Origin: Actinomadura logoneensis | GTDB taxonomy: Bacteria; Actinomycetota; Actinomycetes; Streptosporangiales; Streptosporangiaceae | Assembly (NCBI RefSeq): GCF_003428695.1 | Contig: NZ_QURH01000200.1 | Coordinates: 1 to 59,573, forward strand | Direction: 5' to 3' | Length of the DNA stretch: 59,573 bases | In this document: piece by piece, positions 35,209 through 43,135 of the stretch | Position numbering within the stretch: the first letter of the stretch is position 1 | Layout: the number at the start of each line of letters is the position of its first letter | Notes under the pieces: generated by a model | What the model was told of the DNA's origin: nothing | Database searches by the model: none | What the model saw: only the letters and a program-made list of their open reading frames with translations | Made by a program: the position numbers and the translations under genes

Positions 35209-35573
35209 ATCTCTCCCAACCCGGCGGCGGGCTCGTTGCTTCCCGCCGCCGCGATCCGGCATCCGGAACCCGGGGCCGGACACTGTCCGAAATCACACTG
35301 TCCGATATCCGTCGCGGCCCCCTCGGGGACCGGAACACCGATACCCAGGAAGCCGCTCGCCATCACCCTGGCACGCCGCCCACTCGCCGCGCCCCGGTCA
35401 CACGCCCCCCGCCGCGCGCCGGTCACACGGCCCGGCGCCGCGTGCCGGTCACGCGGCGCGTCGCCGCCAAATCGATGCGTGCAACCACTGCCAAAGCCCT
35501 TCGATTCGCGATAGAAACCCCGATGACCGGCCTTGATCGTTTCAAGTCGGCAGCCGACGCGCAGGAGCATGAC
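35209..35573. promoter_or_regulatory. Divergent Nudix/DinB-like spacer with two direct repeats
   Basis: A 365-bp spacer. CACTGTCCGA occurs at 35281 and again at 35296 (15-bp spacing), a possible operator. CCGGTCAC then recurs at 35394, 35419 and 35445 within a roughly 25-bp degenerate repeat. No gene seen. Confidence 0.55.
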
Positions 35574-36146
35574 ATGACCAACTGGCCGATTCTGGCGCAG
35601 TCCCACGACGCGCTGCGGACCGCCGTGGCCGCGGTCGCCGACTGGGGCGCCCCGACGCCCTGCGCGGACTGGACCGCCGCCCAGGTGTTCCAGCACGCGG
35701 CGGGCGACCAGATCGGGTTCGCGGCGTTCCTCACCGGCTGCCCGGGACCGTCCTACGACCCGTTCGCGCCGTCCGGGGTCCTCGACGGAGAACCCCGGGA
35801 CCTGCTCGAACCGGCCCTCCGGCTCGCCGCCGAGGCGTGGGCGGGCGTCGCCACCAGCTCCGAGCAGGTGCACGTTCCGGTCCCGCCGAACGACATGCCC
35901 GCCGGGCTCGGCGTGGGCGCGTGCGCGCTCGACGCCGCCGTTCACGCCTGGGACCTCGCCAGGTCCGCCGGAGCCCCCTCGCCCGTGCCGACCACGCTCG
36001 CGCGCGACCTGCTCCCGGTGGCGCAGCAGATCGTCGAGCCGCTGCGCGCCTTCGGCGCCTACGCGCCCGCGCTGCCCGCGTCGTCCGGCGACGAGGTGGC
36101 CGCCCTCATGCGCTACCTGGGCCGCGACCCGAACTGGACGGCCTGA
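35574..36146 (+). CDS. TIGR03086-family metal-binding (DinB-like) protein
   Basis: This is a 190-aa helical-bundle protein. HDALRTAVAAVADWGAPTPCADWTAAQVFQHAAGDQ is the N-terminal helix-turn region of the MDMPI_N/DinB superfamily. VGACALDAAVHAWDLARS carries the later conserved His. Members bind a metal and some act in mycothiol-dependent isomerisation, but the role here is unknown. AGGAG six bases before the ATG at 35574 supports this start; an ATG at 35523 is also in frame. It converges on nth with a 70-bp gap. Confidence 0.8.
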   Translation: MTNWPILAQSHDALRTAVAAVADWGAPTPCADWTAAQVFQHAAGDQIGFAAFLTGCPGPSYDPFAPSGVLDGEPRDLLEPALRLAAEAWAGVATSSEQVHVPVPPNDMPAGLGVGACALDAAVHAWDLARSAGAPSPVPTTLARDLLPVAQQIVEPLRAFGAYAPALPASSGDEVAALMRYLGRDPNWTA

Positions 36147-36216
36147 CCCGCCCTTCGTGGCAGCCCGCAGGGCGGCACGTCAGCCTTCGGGCCGTCCGCG
36201 AAAGACCGGGACCGGG

Positions 36217-36963
36217 TCAGGCGAAGGAGCGGTCGCGGACGAGTTTCGCGGCCGTCACCGGGTCGGTCGGCCCCTCGCCGTAGGACGGGCAGAGGGGGGC
36301 GATCGCGCACGCCCCGCAGGCCGGGCGCTGCGAGTGGCAGATCCGGCGGCCGTGCCAGATCATCCGGTGCGACAGGATCGTCCACTCCTTGCGCGGGATG
36401 AGCTCGGCGACGTCCTGCTCGACCTTGACCGGGTCGTCGGACGCCGTCCAGCCGAACCGGCGGGCGAGGCGGCCGAAGTGGGTGTCCACGGTGATCCCCG
36501 GGACGCCGAAGGCGTTGCCGAGGACGACGTTGGCGGTCTTGCGTCCGACGCCGGGGAGGGTGACCAGGTCCTTCAGTTTGGCGGGGACCTCGCCGTCGAA
36601 CCGTTCGACCAGTGCTTTCGACAGCCCCATGACGGACTTGGTCTTGGCCCGGAAGAACCCGGTCGGCTTCAGGATCGCCTCGACGTCCTCGGGGTTGGCG
36701 GCGGCCATGTCCGCGGGGGTCGGGTACTCCGCGAAGAGCTCCGGCGTCGTCAGGTTGACCCGCTTGTCCGTGGTCTGGGCGGACAGGACGGTCGCGACCA
36801 GCAGCTCGTACGGCGACGTGAAGTTCAGCTCGCAGTGGGCGTCCGGGTAGAGCTCGGCCAGCTCCCGGTTGATCCGCCGCGCCCGCCGGACGAGCCCCAG
36901 GCGCGTCTCCTCCTGCCATTTGCGCGCGCGAGGACGCGGCTTCTTCTCGGTGTTCGTCGCCAT
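36217..36963 (-). CDS. nth: Endonuclease III
   Basis: This is a 248-aa base-excision DNA glycosylase/AP lyase for oxidised pyrimidines. The HhH motif [17 protein letters not shown] includes the catalytic Lys, and [14 protein letters not shown] holds the catalytic Asp. The C-terminal cluster C-x6-C-x2-C-x5-C ([17 protein letters not shown]) binds a 4Fe-4S cluster. The N-terminal 25 residues are basic. The gene is divergent from crp, as in M. tuberculosis. Confidence 0.96.
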   Translation of the reverse strand: MATNTEKKPRPRARKWQEETRLGLVRRARRINRELAELYPDAHCELNFTSPYELLVATVLSAQTTDKRVNLTTPELFAEYPTPADMAAANPEDVEAILKPTGFFRAKTKSVMGLSKALVERFDGEVPAKLKDLVTLPGVGRKTANVVLGNAFGVPGITVDTHFGRLARRFGWTASDDPVKVEQDVAELIPRKEWTILSHRMIWHGRRICHSQRPACGACAIAPLCPSYGEGPTDPVTAAKLVRDRSFA

Positions 36964-37412
36964 GGCGTTCAGCCTAGGTCGCCGCGGTCACCCGCCGGGC
37001 CCGCGAGCGATACCGGGTCGGGGCGGCCTCCGACAACGTGACGAGCATCACGCTGTCCGGCCCTCTCGGCGGATCAGAAGCACCCCGGGAGGCGTCCGCT
37101 TCCCTTTGGGCAACGGCGATGCATCGACTTCGGAACGTCCGGGCAAACGGCGCGTGAGCGAGGGGTAATCACGTCCGAAGAGGAGAAACGGTACGTTTGT
37201 GACCGCATTCACCCGCGGTTCCGTACACTGGATGCGCAGGTGACGTTCAGGAGACGGGGCGCCGCCGCGGTGGCGATCCGCCGGAAGCACCGCCGCCCGC
37301 GGCGGTACGGACGGCCCGGAGCGTCCGGTATCGGCGCGCCGTGGACCCTGCCTTCACGTACGCGGTGGGACGTACGTCACACTATGCATGTGGGTGTTCG
37401 AGGAGGAGAAGC
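36964..37412. promoter_or_regulatory. nth-crp divergent control region
   Basis: A 449-bp spacer. It contains a Crp-like palindrome (37198-37213), a TACACT element at 37224-37229 that could be a -10 for crp, and a short open frame before crp that I treat as leader sequence. No other gene seen. Confidence 0.5.
37198..37213 (+). promoter_or_regulatory. Candidate Crp site upstream of crp
   Basis: TGTGA-CCGCAT-TCACC is one base from the consensus TGTGA-N6-TCACA. It is about 200 bp upstream of the crp start, between nth and crp, and overlaps the region just before a possible -10. It suggests autoregulation. Confidence 0.55.
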
Positions 37413-38099
37413 GTGACCGACCGCGACGTGGACGTTCTGAGCAGGGCTCCGCTGTTCGAGGCCCTGGACGAGCAGGGTGCCAAGGCGCTGCGCGCCAACG
37501 TGACCGAGGTGCGGCTCGCCCGCGGTCAGACGCTGTTCAACGAGGGTGAGACCGGCGACCGGCTGTACGTGGTGCTGGAAGGCAAGATCAAGCTCACCCG
37601 GACGGCGCCGGACGGCCGGGAGAACCTGCTGAGCGTGCTCGGTCCGTCCGAGATGTTCGGCGAGCTGTCGCTGTTCGACCCGCGGCCCCGCACCGCCAGC
37701 GCGGTCGCCGTCACCGAGTGCCGCCTCGCCGGCCTCGGCCACGACGACCTGCGGCCGTGGCTGACCGGCCACCCGGAGGTCGCGGTGCAGCTGCTCCGCG
37801 CGCTCGCGCAGCGGCTCCGCAAGACCAACGACGTGATGGCCGACCTGGTCTTCACCGACGTCCCGGGCCGTGTCGCCAAGGCGCTGCTCGACCTGGCCGA
37901 GCGGTTCGGCCAGCCGTCGGAGGCCGGGCTGCACGTCCACCACGACCTCACCCAGGAGGAGCTGGCGCAGCTCGTCGGCGCGTCCCGGGAGACCGTCAAC
38001 AAGGCCCTCGCCGACTTCGCCCAGCGCAACTGGCTGCGCATCGAGGCGCGTGCCGTCGTCATCCTCGACATCGAGCGCCTCCGCAAGCGCTCCAAGTAG
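37413..38099 (+). CDS. crp: Crp/Fnr-family cAMP receptor regulator
   Basis: This is a 228-aa global regulator close to actinobacterial Crp in length and position. The cyclic-nucleotide domain has GDRLYVVLEGKIKL and the phosphate-binding cassette FGELSLFDPRPRTASAVAV. A dimer helix follows, then a winged HTH with LTQEELAQLVGASRETVNKAL as the recognition region. Streptomyces Crp binds GTG-N8-CAC-type sites and affects germination and antibiotic genes. The start is GTG at 37413, with AGGAGG six bases upstream. Two strong hairpins follow. Confidence 0.96.
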   Translation: MTDRDVDVLSRAPLFEALDEQGAKALRANVTEVRLARGQTLFNEGETGDRLYVVLEGKIKLTRTAPDGRENLLSVLGPSEMFGELSLFDPRPRTASAVAVTECRLAGLGHDDLRPWLTGHPEVAVQLLRALAQRLRKTNDVMADLVFTDVPGRVAKALLDLAERFGQPSEAGLHVHHDLTQEELAQLVGASRETVNKALADFAQRNWLRIEARAVVILDIERLRKRSK

Positions 38100-38122
38100 C
38101 ACCGGCGCCACGGCGCCCCGCT

Positions 38123-38145
38123 CCGGGCGGTCACCGACCGCCCGG
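38123..38145 (+). terminator. Hairpin after crp
   Basis: A 10-bp perfect stem (CCGGGCGGTC with GACCGCCCGG) with a three-base loop lies 24 bp after the crp stop. It is probably the crp terminator. Confidence 0.7.
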
Positions 38146-38206
38146 GGGCCGAGGCGCCGTTCCGGGCATTCCGGACTCGGCCGCCACAAGGTCACGCCCA
38201 ACCCGA

Positions 38207-38238
38207 CGAACGCGCCCGCCGACCCGCGGGCGCGTTCG
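38207..38238. terminator. Bidirectional hairpin between crp and the metallo-beta-lactamase gene
   Basis: A 13-bp perfect stem (CGAACGCGCCCGC with GCGGGCGCGTTCG) with a six-base loop lies between converging genes. Confidence 0.7.
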
Positions 38239-38377
38239 CGTTTCCCGTCACCCACGACCACAACCCGGCCAAACCAAGGCACAGCCCCACCCAACGCAGG
38301 CACTGCCGCCTTCCCGCGCGGGCACATCCGCCTAACGCCTCGTACGGCCGGCCCGGCCCGCACACGAGCGCCGAGCG

Positions 38378-39181
38378 TCAGGCCGGGTCCTGGGGGCGGT
38401 TGCGGGCCGCCAGGTAGTCCAGTTGGCTCTGGACGGACCATTCGGCCGCGGGCCACAGGTTGCGGTCCACGTCGGCGTAGACGATCTCCACGACCTCCCG
38501 GGCCGTCCGGGCGCCGGCCCGCACGGCGGCCTCGACCTGCGCCAGGCGCTCGCGGCGGTGGGCGATGTAGTGGTCGATCGCGCCGAGCGGGTCGTCCAGC
38601 TTGGGACCGTGGCCCGGCAGGACGGCGGCGGCGTCGTTGTCCTCGGCGAAGCGGCGCAGCCGGTCCAGGGACGCCAGGTAGTCGCCGAGCCCGCCCTCCA
38701 GCACGGTCGACCCGTAGCCGAGCACGGTGTCGCCGGTCAGGATCGCGCGGTCGGCGGGCAGCCAGAACGTCAGCGAGTCGTCGGAGTGGCCGGGCGTCTC
38801 CATGATCCGCAGGTCGAGCCCGCCGGCCGTCACCACGTCGCCCTCGACCAGGCCCTCGTCGCCGAGCCGGTGCCGGGGGTCGAGCGCCCGGACCTTCACG
38901 TCCGGCCCGGCCATCCCGGCGAACACCGCCGCACCGGCGGAATGGTCCGGATGGCCGTGCGTCAGCAGGACGAGCCCGACGCGCCGGCCGCCCGCCTCCG
39001 CCTCGGACAGGACGCGGCGCAGGTGCACCCGGTCCTTGGGGCCGGGATCGACGACCACGACCTCCTCGGCGCCGGGCTCGCAGAGGATCCAGGTGTTGGT
39101 GCCGTCCAGCGTCATGGGGGACGGATTCGGAGCGAGCACGCATCTCGCCCGATCCGTGCCGCTCCCGTCGATATCGCTCAC
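38378..39181 (-). CDS. Metallo-beta-lactamase fold hydrolase
   Basis: This is a 267-aa MBL-fold protein. The zinc motif is LLTHGHPDHSAG (HxHxDH), followed by ETPGHSDDSLTFWLP, LTGDTVLGYGST and VLPGHGP, so all metal ligands are present. A C-terminal helical region (HRRERLAQVEAAVRAG, then NLWPAAEWSVQSQLDYL) is typical of LACTB2-like RNases or thioesterases with a winged-helix tail. The substrate is unknown. I chose the GTG at 39181 with a GGGGC spacer upstream; an ATG at 39190 is three codons earlier. In M. tuberculosis the counterpart also lies by crp and ridA. Confidence 0.88.
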   Translation of the reverse strand: MSDIDGSGTDRARCVLAPNPSPMTLDGTNTWILCEPGAEEVVVVDPGPKDRVHLRRVLSEAEAGGRRVGLVLLTHGHPDHSAGAAVFAGMAGPDVKVRALDPRHRLGDEGLVEGDVVTAGGLDLRIMETPGHSDDSLTFWLPADRAILTGDTVLGYGSTVLEGGLGDYLASLDRLRRFAEDNDAAAVLPGHGPKLDDPLGAIDHYIAHRRERLAQVEAAVRAGARTAREVVEIVYADVDRNLWPAAEWSVQSQLDYLAARNRPQDPA

Positions 39182-39296
39182 GCGCCCCATCCTGCCCGAC
39201 CGGCCGCGGAACCGTCCGGCGCGGGCCAGCCGCCGCGGCACCGACGTCCCGGCCAGCCGGAGGCCGAGTGCCCAGGTCAGCCGCGCCCGCGCCCCG

Positions 39297-39380
39297 GTCA
39301 CACCGTCACACCGCCCCCGTCACACCGTCACACCGTCACACCGCCCCGTCACGTCGGCCCCATCACGCCCTCACACCGCC
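39297..39380. repeat. Short CCGTCACAC-type tandem repeat
   Basis: CCGTCACA and close variants recur seven or so times at 8-14 bp spacing between the Nudix stop and the metallo-beta-lactamase start. The last units reach the end of the Nudix coding region. Confidence 0.7.
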
Positions 39381-39394
39381 ATCCCGCCACGGCG

Positions 39395-40264
39395 TCACGC
39401 GTCGTAGCGGACGGCGTCCTCGGGCAGGACGAGGTAGGGGTCGCCGTCGATGATCCGGCCCTGCGGCTCCAGCACGACGATCTCGCGCGGCGCGGCGAGG
39501 ACGTCGGCGACCGTGTCGAAGCGGGCCAGCTCGTCCAAGGTGGCGAGGGTCGGGGGCAGCATGGGCCACTCGCCCGCCCGACCGCGCGCGGCGGCCTCGG
39601 CCGGGCGCACCCACGCCACCCGGTCGGCCTCGGTGCTGACGTCGCGGGCGCGCTGCCCGGCGGGCATGGCCGCGACGAAGAACCGCGTGTCGTAGCGCTT
39701 CGGCTCGATCGCAGGGGTGATCCAGTGCGCCCAGGGACGCAGCAGGTCCGACCGCAGGACGAGCCCGCGCGCATCGAGGAACCCGGCGAACGAGAGGGAG
39801 CGGTCCAGCAGCGCCTGCCGGTCCCGCTCCCACTCGTCGCCGCGCGTGTCGTCCACGACGGTCCCGCCGGTCGGCCCGGCGAGCAGCACGCAGGTCTCCT
39901 CGAACGTCTCCCGGACGGCCGCGCAGACCAGCTCGCGGGCGAGCTGCTCGTCCGCGCCGAACGCCCGCCCCCACTCGGCCGGGGACGGCCCGGACCAGCC
40001 GAGGCCGATCTCGCCGTCGCGCGGGTCGACCGAGCCGCCGGGGAACACGTACGCGCCGGGGGCGAACGCCATCGACCCCACGCGGCGCAGCATGAACGCC
40101 TGCAGCCCGTGCTCGGCGTGGTCGCGGAGCACGACCACGGTCGCGGCGTGCCGCGGCCGGACCGGCTCGATCGTCCCGGCCTCGATGCCCTCGATCTGCT
40201 TCCGGAACTCCGCCGGCAACCTCAACCCGTTCATGACGCCCCATTCGGGCATACCGAATGACAT
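39395..40264 (-). CDS. Nudix hydrolase (NUDT19-like)
   Basis: This is a 289-aa protein. The Nudix region is split by an insert, as in acyl-CoA/CoA diphosphatases of the NUDT19 type: YVFPGGSVDPRD, then about 35 residues, then ELVCAAVRETFEETCVLLAG. The core is complete. A probable partner or downstream helical part ends AVRYDA. The start could be ATG 40264 or ATG 40234 (MNGLRLPAEF), and neither has a strong ribosome site. It lies next to ridA in the conserved block. Confidence 0.82.
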   Translation of the reverse strand: MSFGMPEWGVMNGLRLPAEFRKQIEGIEAGTIEPVRPRHAATVVVLRDHAEHGLQAFMLRRVGSMAFAPGAYVFPGGSVDPRDGEIGLGWSGPSPAEWGRAFGADEQLARELVCAAVRETFEETCVLLAGPTGGTVVDDTRGDEWERDRQALLDRSLSFAGFLDARGLVLRSDLLRPWAHWITPAIEPKRYDTRFFVAAMPAGQRARDVSTEADRVAWVRPAEAAARGRAGEWPMLPPTLATLDELARFDTVADVLAAPREIVVLEPQGRIIDGDPYLVLPEDAVRYDA

Positions 40265-40339
40265 TCCGTCAAGATCGGCCGCCGGCCCGGACGAGGCGCC
40301 CGCACGACCGCCATGGACGGGAGGAGGCCGTCCAGTGGG

Positions 40340-40801
40340 TCAGGAGACCTCGGCGATCAGTTCGACCTCGACCGGCGCGTTCCTCGGCAGTACCGCGACG
40401 CCGACCGCGCTGCGCGCGTGCACGCCGGCCTCGCCGAACACCTCGCCCAGCAGGTCGCTCGCGCCGTTGACCACCTGCGGCTGGCCGGTGAAGTCGGGCG
40501 CGGACGCGACGAACCCGACGACCTTGACGATCCGCACGATCCGCGACAGCTCGCCGACCTCGGCCTTCAGCGCCGCGATCGCGTTCAGCGCGCAGACCCG
40601 CGCCTGCTCGGCCGCCTGCTCGGGGGTGACCTCCGCGCCGACCTTGCCGGTGACCGGGAGCTCGCCCTTCACCAGCGGGAGCTGCCCGGCGGTGTAGACC
40701 AGCGATCCGGTGCGGGCGGTCGGGACGTAGGCGGCCAGCGGACGGGCCACCTCGGGCAGTTCGAGCCCCAGCCCGGTGATCCGCTCTTCGGGAGTGCTCA
40801 C
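40340..40801 (-). CDS. RidA-family protein
   Basis: This is a 153-aa member of the RidA/YjgF family, which includes enamine/imine deaminases that clear reactive 2-aminoacrylate. LVYTAGQLPLVKGELPVTGKVG, ALNAIAALKAEVGELSRIVRIVKVVGFV and HARSAVGVAVLPRNAPVEVELIA are the family blocks. The usual catalytic Arg in RSAVGV-type context is present. The GTG at 40801 lies two bases after the DUF4177 stop, so the two are co-translated. Confidence 0.85.
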   Translation of the reverse strand: MSTPEERITGLGLELPEVARPLAAYVPTARTGSLVYTAGQLPLVKGELPVTGKVGAEVTPEQAAEQARVCALNAIAALKAEVGELSRIVRIVKVVGFVASAPDFTGQPQVVNGASDLLGEVFGEAGVHARSAVGVAVLPRNAPVEVELIAEVS

Positions 40802-40803
40802 GC

Positions 40804-40962
40804 TTACGGCTCCACTTCGCGCTTGAAGTAGGCCACCAGGTTCTCCGGGTTCGGCCCGGGCAGCACGGTGACGAGCTCCCACCCGTCCTGGCCCCAGTTG
40901 TCGAGGATCTGCTTGGTCGCGTGGACCAGCAGAGGCACGGTCGCGTACTCCCACTTCTTCAT
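40804..40962 (-). CDS. DUF4177 small protein
   Basis: This is a 52-aa protein starting MKKWEYATVPLLVHATKQIL and containing the DUF4177 hallmark NWGQDGWELVTVLPG. Function unknown. It sits directly before ridA in actinobacteria. The ATG at 40962 lies five bases after the HxlR gene's stop, so all three may be one transcript. Confidence 0.85.
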   Translation of the reverse strand: MKKWEYATVPLLVHATKQILDNWGQDGWELVTVLPGPNPENLVAYFKREVEP

Positions 40963-40967
40963 GGCGC

Positions 40968-41408
40968 TCAGCCTAGCGATCGCGCGGGGGCCGGAACGGG
41001 GTCCCCTGCCCGCGCGGCGTCGTAGGCGCCGCGCGCCGCCTCCACGTCCGGCATGTGCCGGTCCGCCCACTGCCGGACGGTCGCGACGACCGGCATCAGG
41101 CTCTCTCCCAGGACGGTCAGCGTGTAGTCCACCTGGACGGGGACCGACGCGGTGACGTGCCGTGCGACCAGGCCGTCCCGCTCCAGGGCGCGCAGCGACT
41201 GGGTGAGCACCTTGGCGCTGATCCCCGGGACGGCCCGGGCGAGCCGGGCATGGCGCATCGTGCCGTTCTCCGCGAGCCGGGTCAGCAGCATCGTCGTCCA
41301 CTTGTTGCCGAGGACGGCCATCAGGCGGCTCGTCGGGCACGTCTCCATGTAGGCGTCGAACTCCGCCTTCGCCCACGCGCGCCGCTGCTCGGCGGTCATC
41401 GTCGGCAT
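40968..41408 (-). CDS. HxlR-family transcriptional regulator
   Basis: This is a 146-aa winged-helix regulator. MAVLGNKWTTMLLTRLAENGTMRHARLARAVPGISAKVLTQSLRALERDGLV is the full HxlR HTH. CPTSRL just before it has the family Cys that in several members senses oxidants or quinones. It is divergent from a quinone-oxidoreductase-like gene with about 147 bp between, the classic redox switch arrangement. I chose the ATG at 41408 for the GGAGG eight bases upstream; a GTG at 41417 and an ATG at 41399 are alternatives. It seems to be inserted into the core block upstream of DUF4177. Confidence 0.88.
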   Translation of the reverse strand: MPTMTAEQRRAWAKAEFDAYMETCPTSRLMAVLGNKWTTMLLTRLAENGTMRHARLARAVPGISAKVLTQSLRALERDGLVARHVTASVPVQVDYTLTVLGESLMPVVATVRQWADRHMPDVEAARGAYDAARAGDPVPAPARSLG

Positions 41409-41555
41409 GTCCTCCACCTCCGGTCACTCGCGGACCCCACCTCCGGGTGAGGTACGCACCCGGAAGTAACCCCTTCCGGCGCCAGCCTCTTCCGCCCAGA
41501 CTCGGAGGCGGGCGAGATTTTCCCGAAAAACCCATCTGACCAGGGAGTATTTGGC

Positions 41556-42536
41556 ATGCGCGCGATCAGTGTGACGGAGTACGGCGGTCCGGAGACGCTG
41601 CGGGTGCGCGCGATCAGTGTGACGGAGTACGGCGGTCCGGAGACGCTGCGGGTGGCGGACGTCCCCGAGCCCGTTCCCGGGCCCGGAGAGGTGCGGATCC
41701 GGATCGAGGCGGCCACGGTCAACCCGGTCGATCTGGCGGCCCGCGCCGGCCACCTGGCGGCGCTGGCCCCGGACCTGCCGCTCGGCCTCGGCCTGGACGC
41801 GGCCGGCGAGATCGACGCCGTGGGGCCGGGTGTGGACCGGCTGGCCGCCGGCGACAAGGTCATCGGCCTGCGCGACCGGCTGCCCGTGCCGACGGGCGCG
41901 CACGCCGAGGCGATCGTGCTGGACGCGGCGGCCGCCGTCCACGCGCCCCGCACGCTGGACGCCGCGCACGCCGCCACGCTGCCCCTGAACGGCCTGACCG
42001 CGCTCCAGGGCCTGGACCTGCTGGACCTCCGCCCCGGCTCGACAGTGCTGATCACAGGCGCGGCCGGGGCCGTCGGGCGCTTCGCGGTGGAGCTGGGCGC
42101 GCTGCGCGGGCTCCGCGTGGTCGCCTCGGCGTCCGCGTCGGACGAGGCGGCGCTGCGGGAGGCGGGCGCCGCGCTTTTCGTCGGCCGCGACGAGCCGCTC
42201 GCACGGGCCGTCCGCGCCCTGGTCCCCGGCGGAGTGGACGGCGTCCTGGACGCGGCCGGACTCGGCATCCGCGCCCTGGACGCCCTCCGGAACGAAGGAG
42301 GGTTCGTCGCCGTCAACGGGGGCGCGGCGGTGCCGGTGAACCTTCGCGGCACGCACGTGCGGAACGTCTGGTTCCGGGCCGACACCGCCCAGCTGGAGTA
42401 CCTGGTCCGCCTCGCGGACACCGGTCACATCAGCACCCGCGTCGCCGACGTCCTGCCCCTGGAGGACGCCGCGAGAGCGCACGTCCGCCTCGCCGAAGGC
42501 GGCCTGCGCGGACGCCTCGTCCTCCGCCCCGCCTGA
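41556..42536 (+). CDS. NADP-dependent zinc-free alcohol dehydrogenase/quinone oxidoreductase
   Basis: This is a 326-aa MDR-family oxidoreductase. A GroES-like domain (GEVRIRIEAATVNPVDLAARAGH) is followed by a Rossmann fold with LITGAAGAVGRFAVELG. There are no structural-zinc Cys, so it is of the quinone-reductase type. The first 33 codons contain an exact tandem duplication: RAISVTEYGGPETLRV occurs twice in a row. The second copy is preceded by GTG at 41604, so translation from there gives an N-terminus of normal family length. It is divergent from the HxlR regulator, its likely controller. Confidence 0.9.
   Translation: MRAISVTEYGGPETLRVRAISVTEYGGPETLRVADVPEPVPGPGEVRIRIEAATVNPVDLAARAGHLAALAPDLPLGLGLDAAGEIDAVGPGVDRLAAGDKVIGLRDRLPVPTGAHAEAIVLDAAAAVHAPRTLDAAHAATLPLNGLTALQGLDLLDLRPGSTVLITGAAGAVGRFAVELGALRGLRVVASASASDEAALREAGAALFVGRDEPLARAVRALVPGGVDGVLDAAGLGIRALDALRNEGGFVAVNGGAAVPVNLRGTHVRNVWFRADTAQLEYLVRLADTGHISTRVADVLPLEDAARAHVRLAEGGLRGRLVLRPA
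41559..41654 (+). repeat. Exact 48-bp in-frame tandem duplication
   Basis: Bases 41559-41606 and 41607-41654 are identical. The duplication begins right after the ATG and encodes 16 residues twice. No base difference is visible, so it is very recent or an assembly or slippage event. Confidence 0.97.
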
Positions 42537-42570
42537 TCACCGCCGCCCGCCGCCACCGGCGAGCGGACGG

Positions 42571-43062
42571 TCAGCGTTCCTCGGCGCGGATCATGACGCG
42601 GCGGAGCAGGTCGGACAGCACGTGCCGTTCGTCCGGGTCCAGGGGGGCGAGGATGCGGCGCTCCTCGTCGCCCACGGTCCTCATCGCGCCCAGCCAGGCC
42701 GCCCGGCCCTCCTCGGTGAGCTCGACGTCGACGCGGCGGCGGTCGGTCTCGGAGGGCGTCCGGTGGACGAAACCGCGCGCGGACAGGCCGTCGAGGCGGC
42801 CGGTGACCGAGTTCGGCGCGATGCCGAGGTCCGCCGCGAGCTGCGAGGGGGCGGCGCGGCCCTTCCGCGCCGCCAGCGCGCGGAGCGTGTCGTACTCGTG
42901 CACGTGCAGGTCGCCGGCCGCCAGGGCCCGCTCCCGGACGCGCCGCAGGTGCCCGGAGATCTTGAGGAGGCGGATCACGGCCCCCTCGATGTCGGGGTCG
43001 AGGTCGGGGACGACGGGGGTCCAGCGTTCGACGTGGTCGTCCACCTTGTCGCGCGGCTGCAT
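42571..43062 (-). CDS. MarR-family transcriptional regulator
   Basis: This is a 163-aa winged-helix regulator. HVHEYDTLRALAARKGRAAPSQLAADLGIAPNSVTGRLDGLSARGFVHRTPSETDRRRVDVELTEEGRA-type order shows the full MarR HTH and wing (recognition helix around APNSVTGRLDGL, wing DRRRVDVEL). ATG at 43062. It is divergent from the MFS transporter, with a perfect palindrome between, and so probably represses that efflux gene until a ligand binds. Confidence 0.93.
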   Translation of the reverse strand: MQPRDKVDDHVERWTPVVPDLDPDIEGAVIRLLKISGHLRRVRERALAAGDLHVHEYDTLRALAARKGRAAPSQLAADLGIAPNSVTGRLDGLSARGFVHRTPSETDRRRVDVELTEEGRAAWLGAMRTVGDEERRILAPLDPDERHVLSDLLRRVMIRAEER

Positions 43063-43091
43063 GGCGCACAAGGTATCAGCATCCGGCGAAC

Positions 43092-43127
43092 TATTCGTTG
43101 ACGAATAATTCGGTATCGATCTACTAT
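43092..43127 (+). promoter_or_regulatory. MFS promoter with a MarR-type palindrome over the -35
   Basis: The palindrome TATTCG-TTGA-CGAATA (43092-43107) overlaps the -35 TTGACG (43098-43103). The -10 TACTAT is at 43122-43127, 18 bp downstream. The MFS ATG at 43136 lies about where transcription should begin, so the mRNA is probably leaderless. A repressor on the palindrome would block the polymerase. Confidence 0.7.
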
Positions 43128-43135
43128 TTCCGGCC

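Noticed and set aside
37378-37396. Second Crp site just before crp (TCACA...TGTGG)
   Set aside because: The half-sites are in the opposite (everted) order to the Crp consensus.
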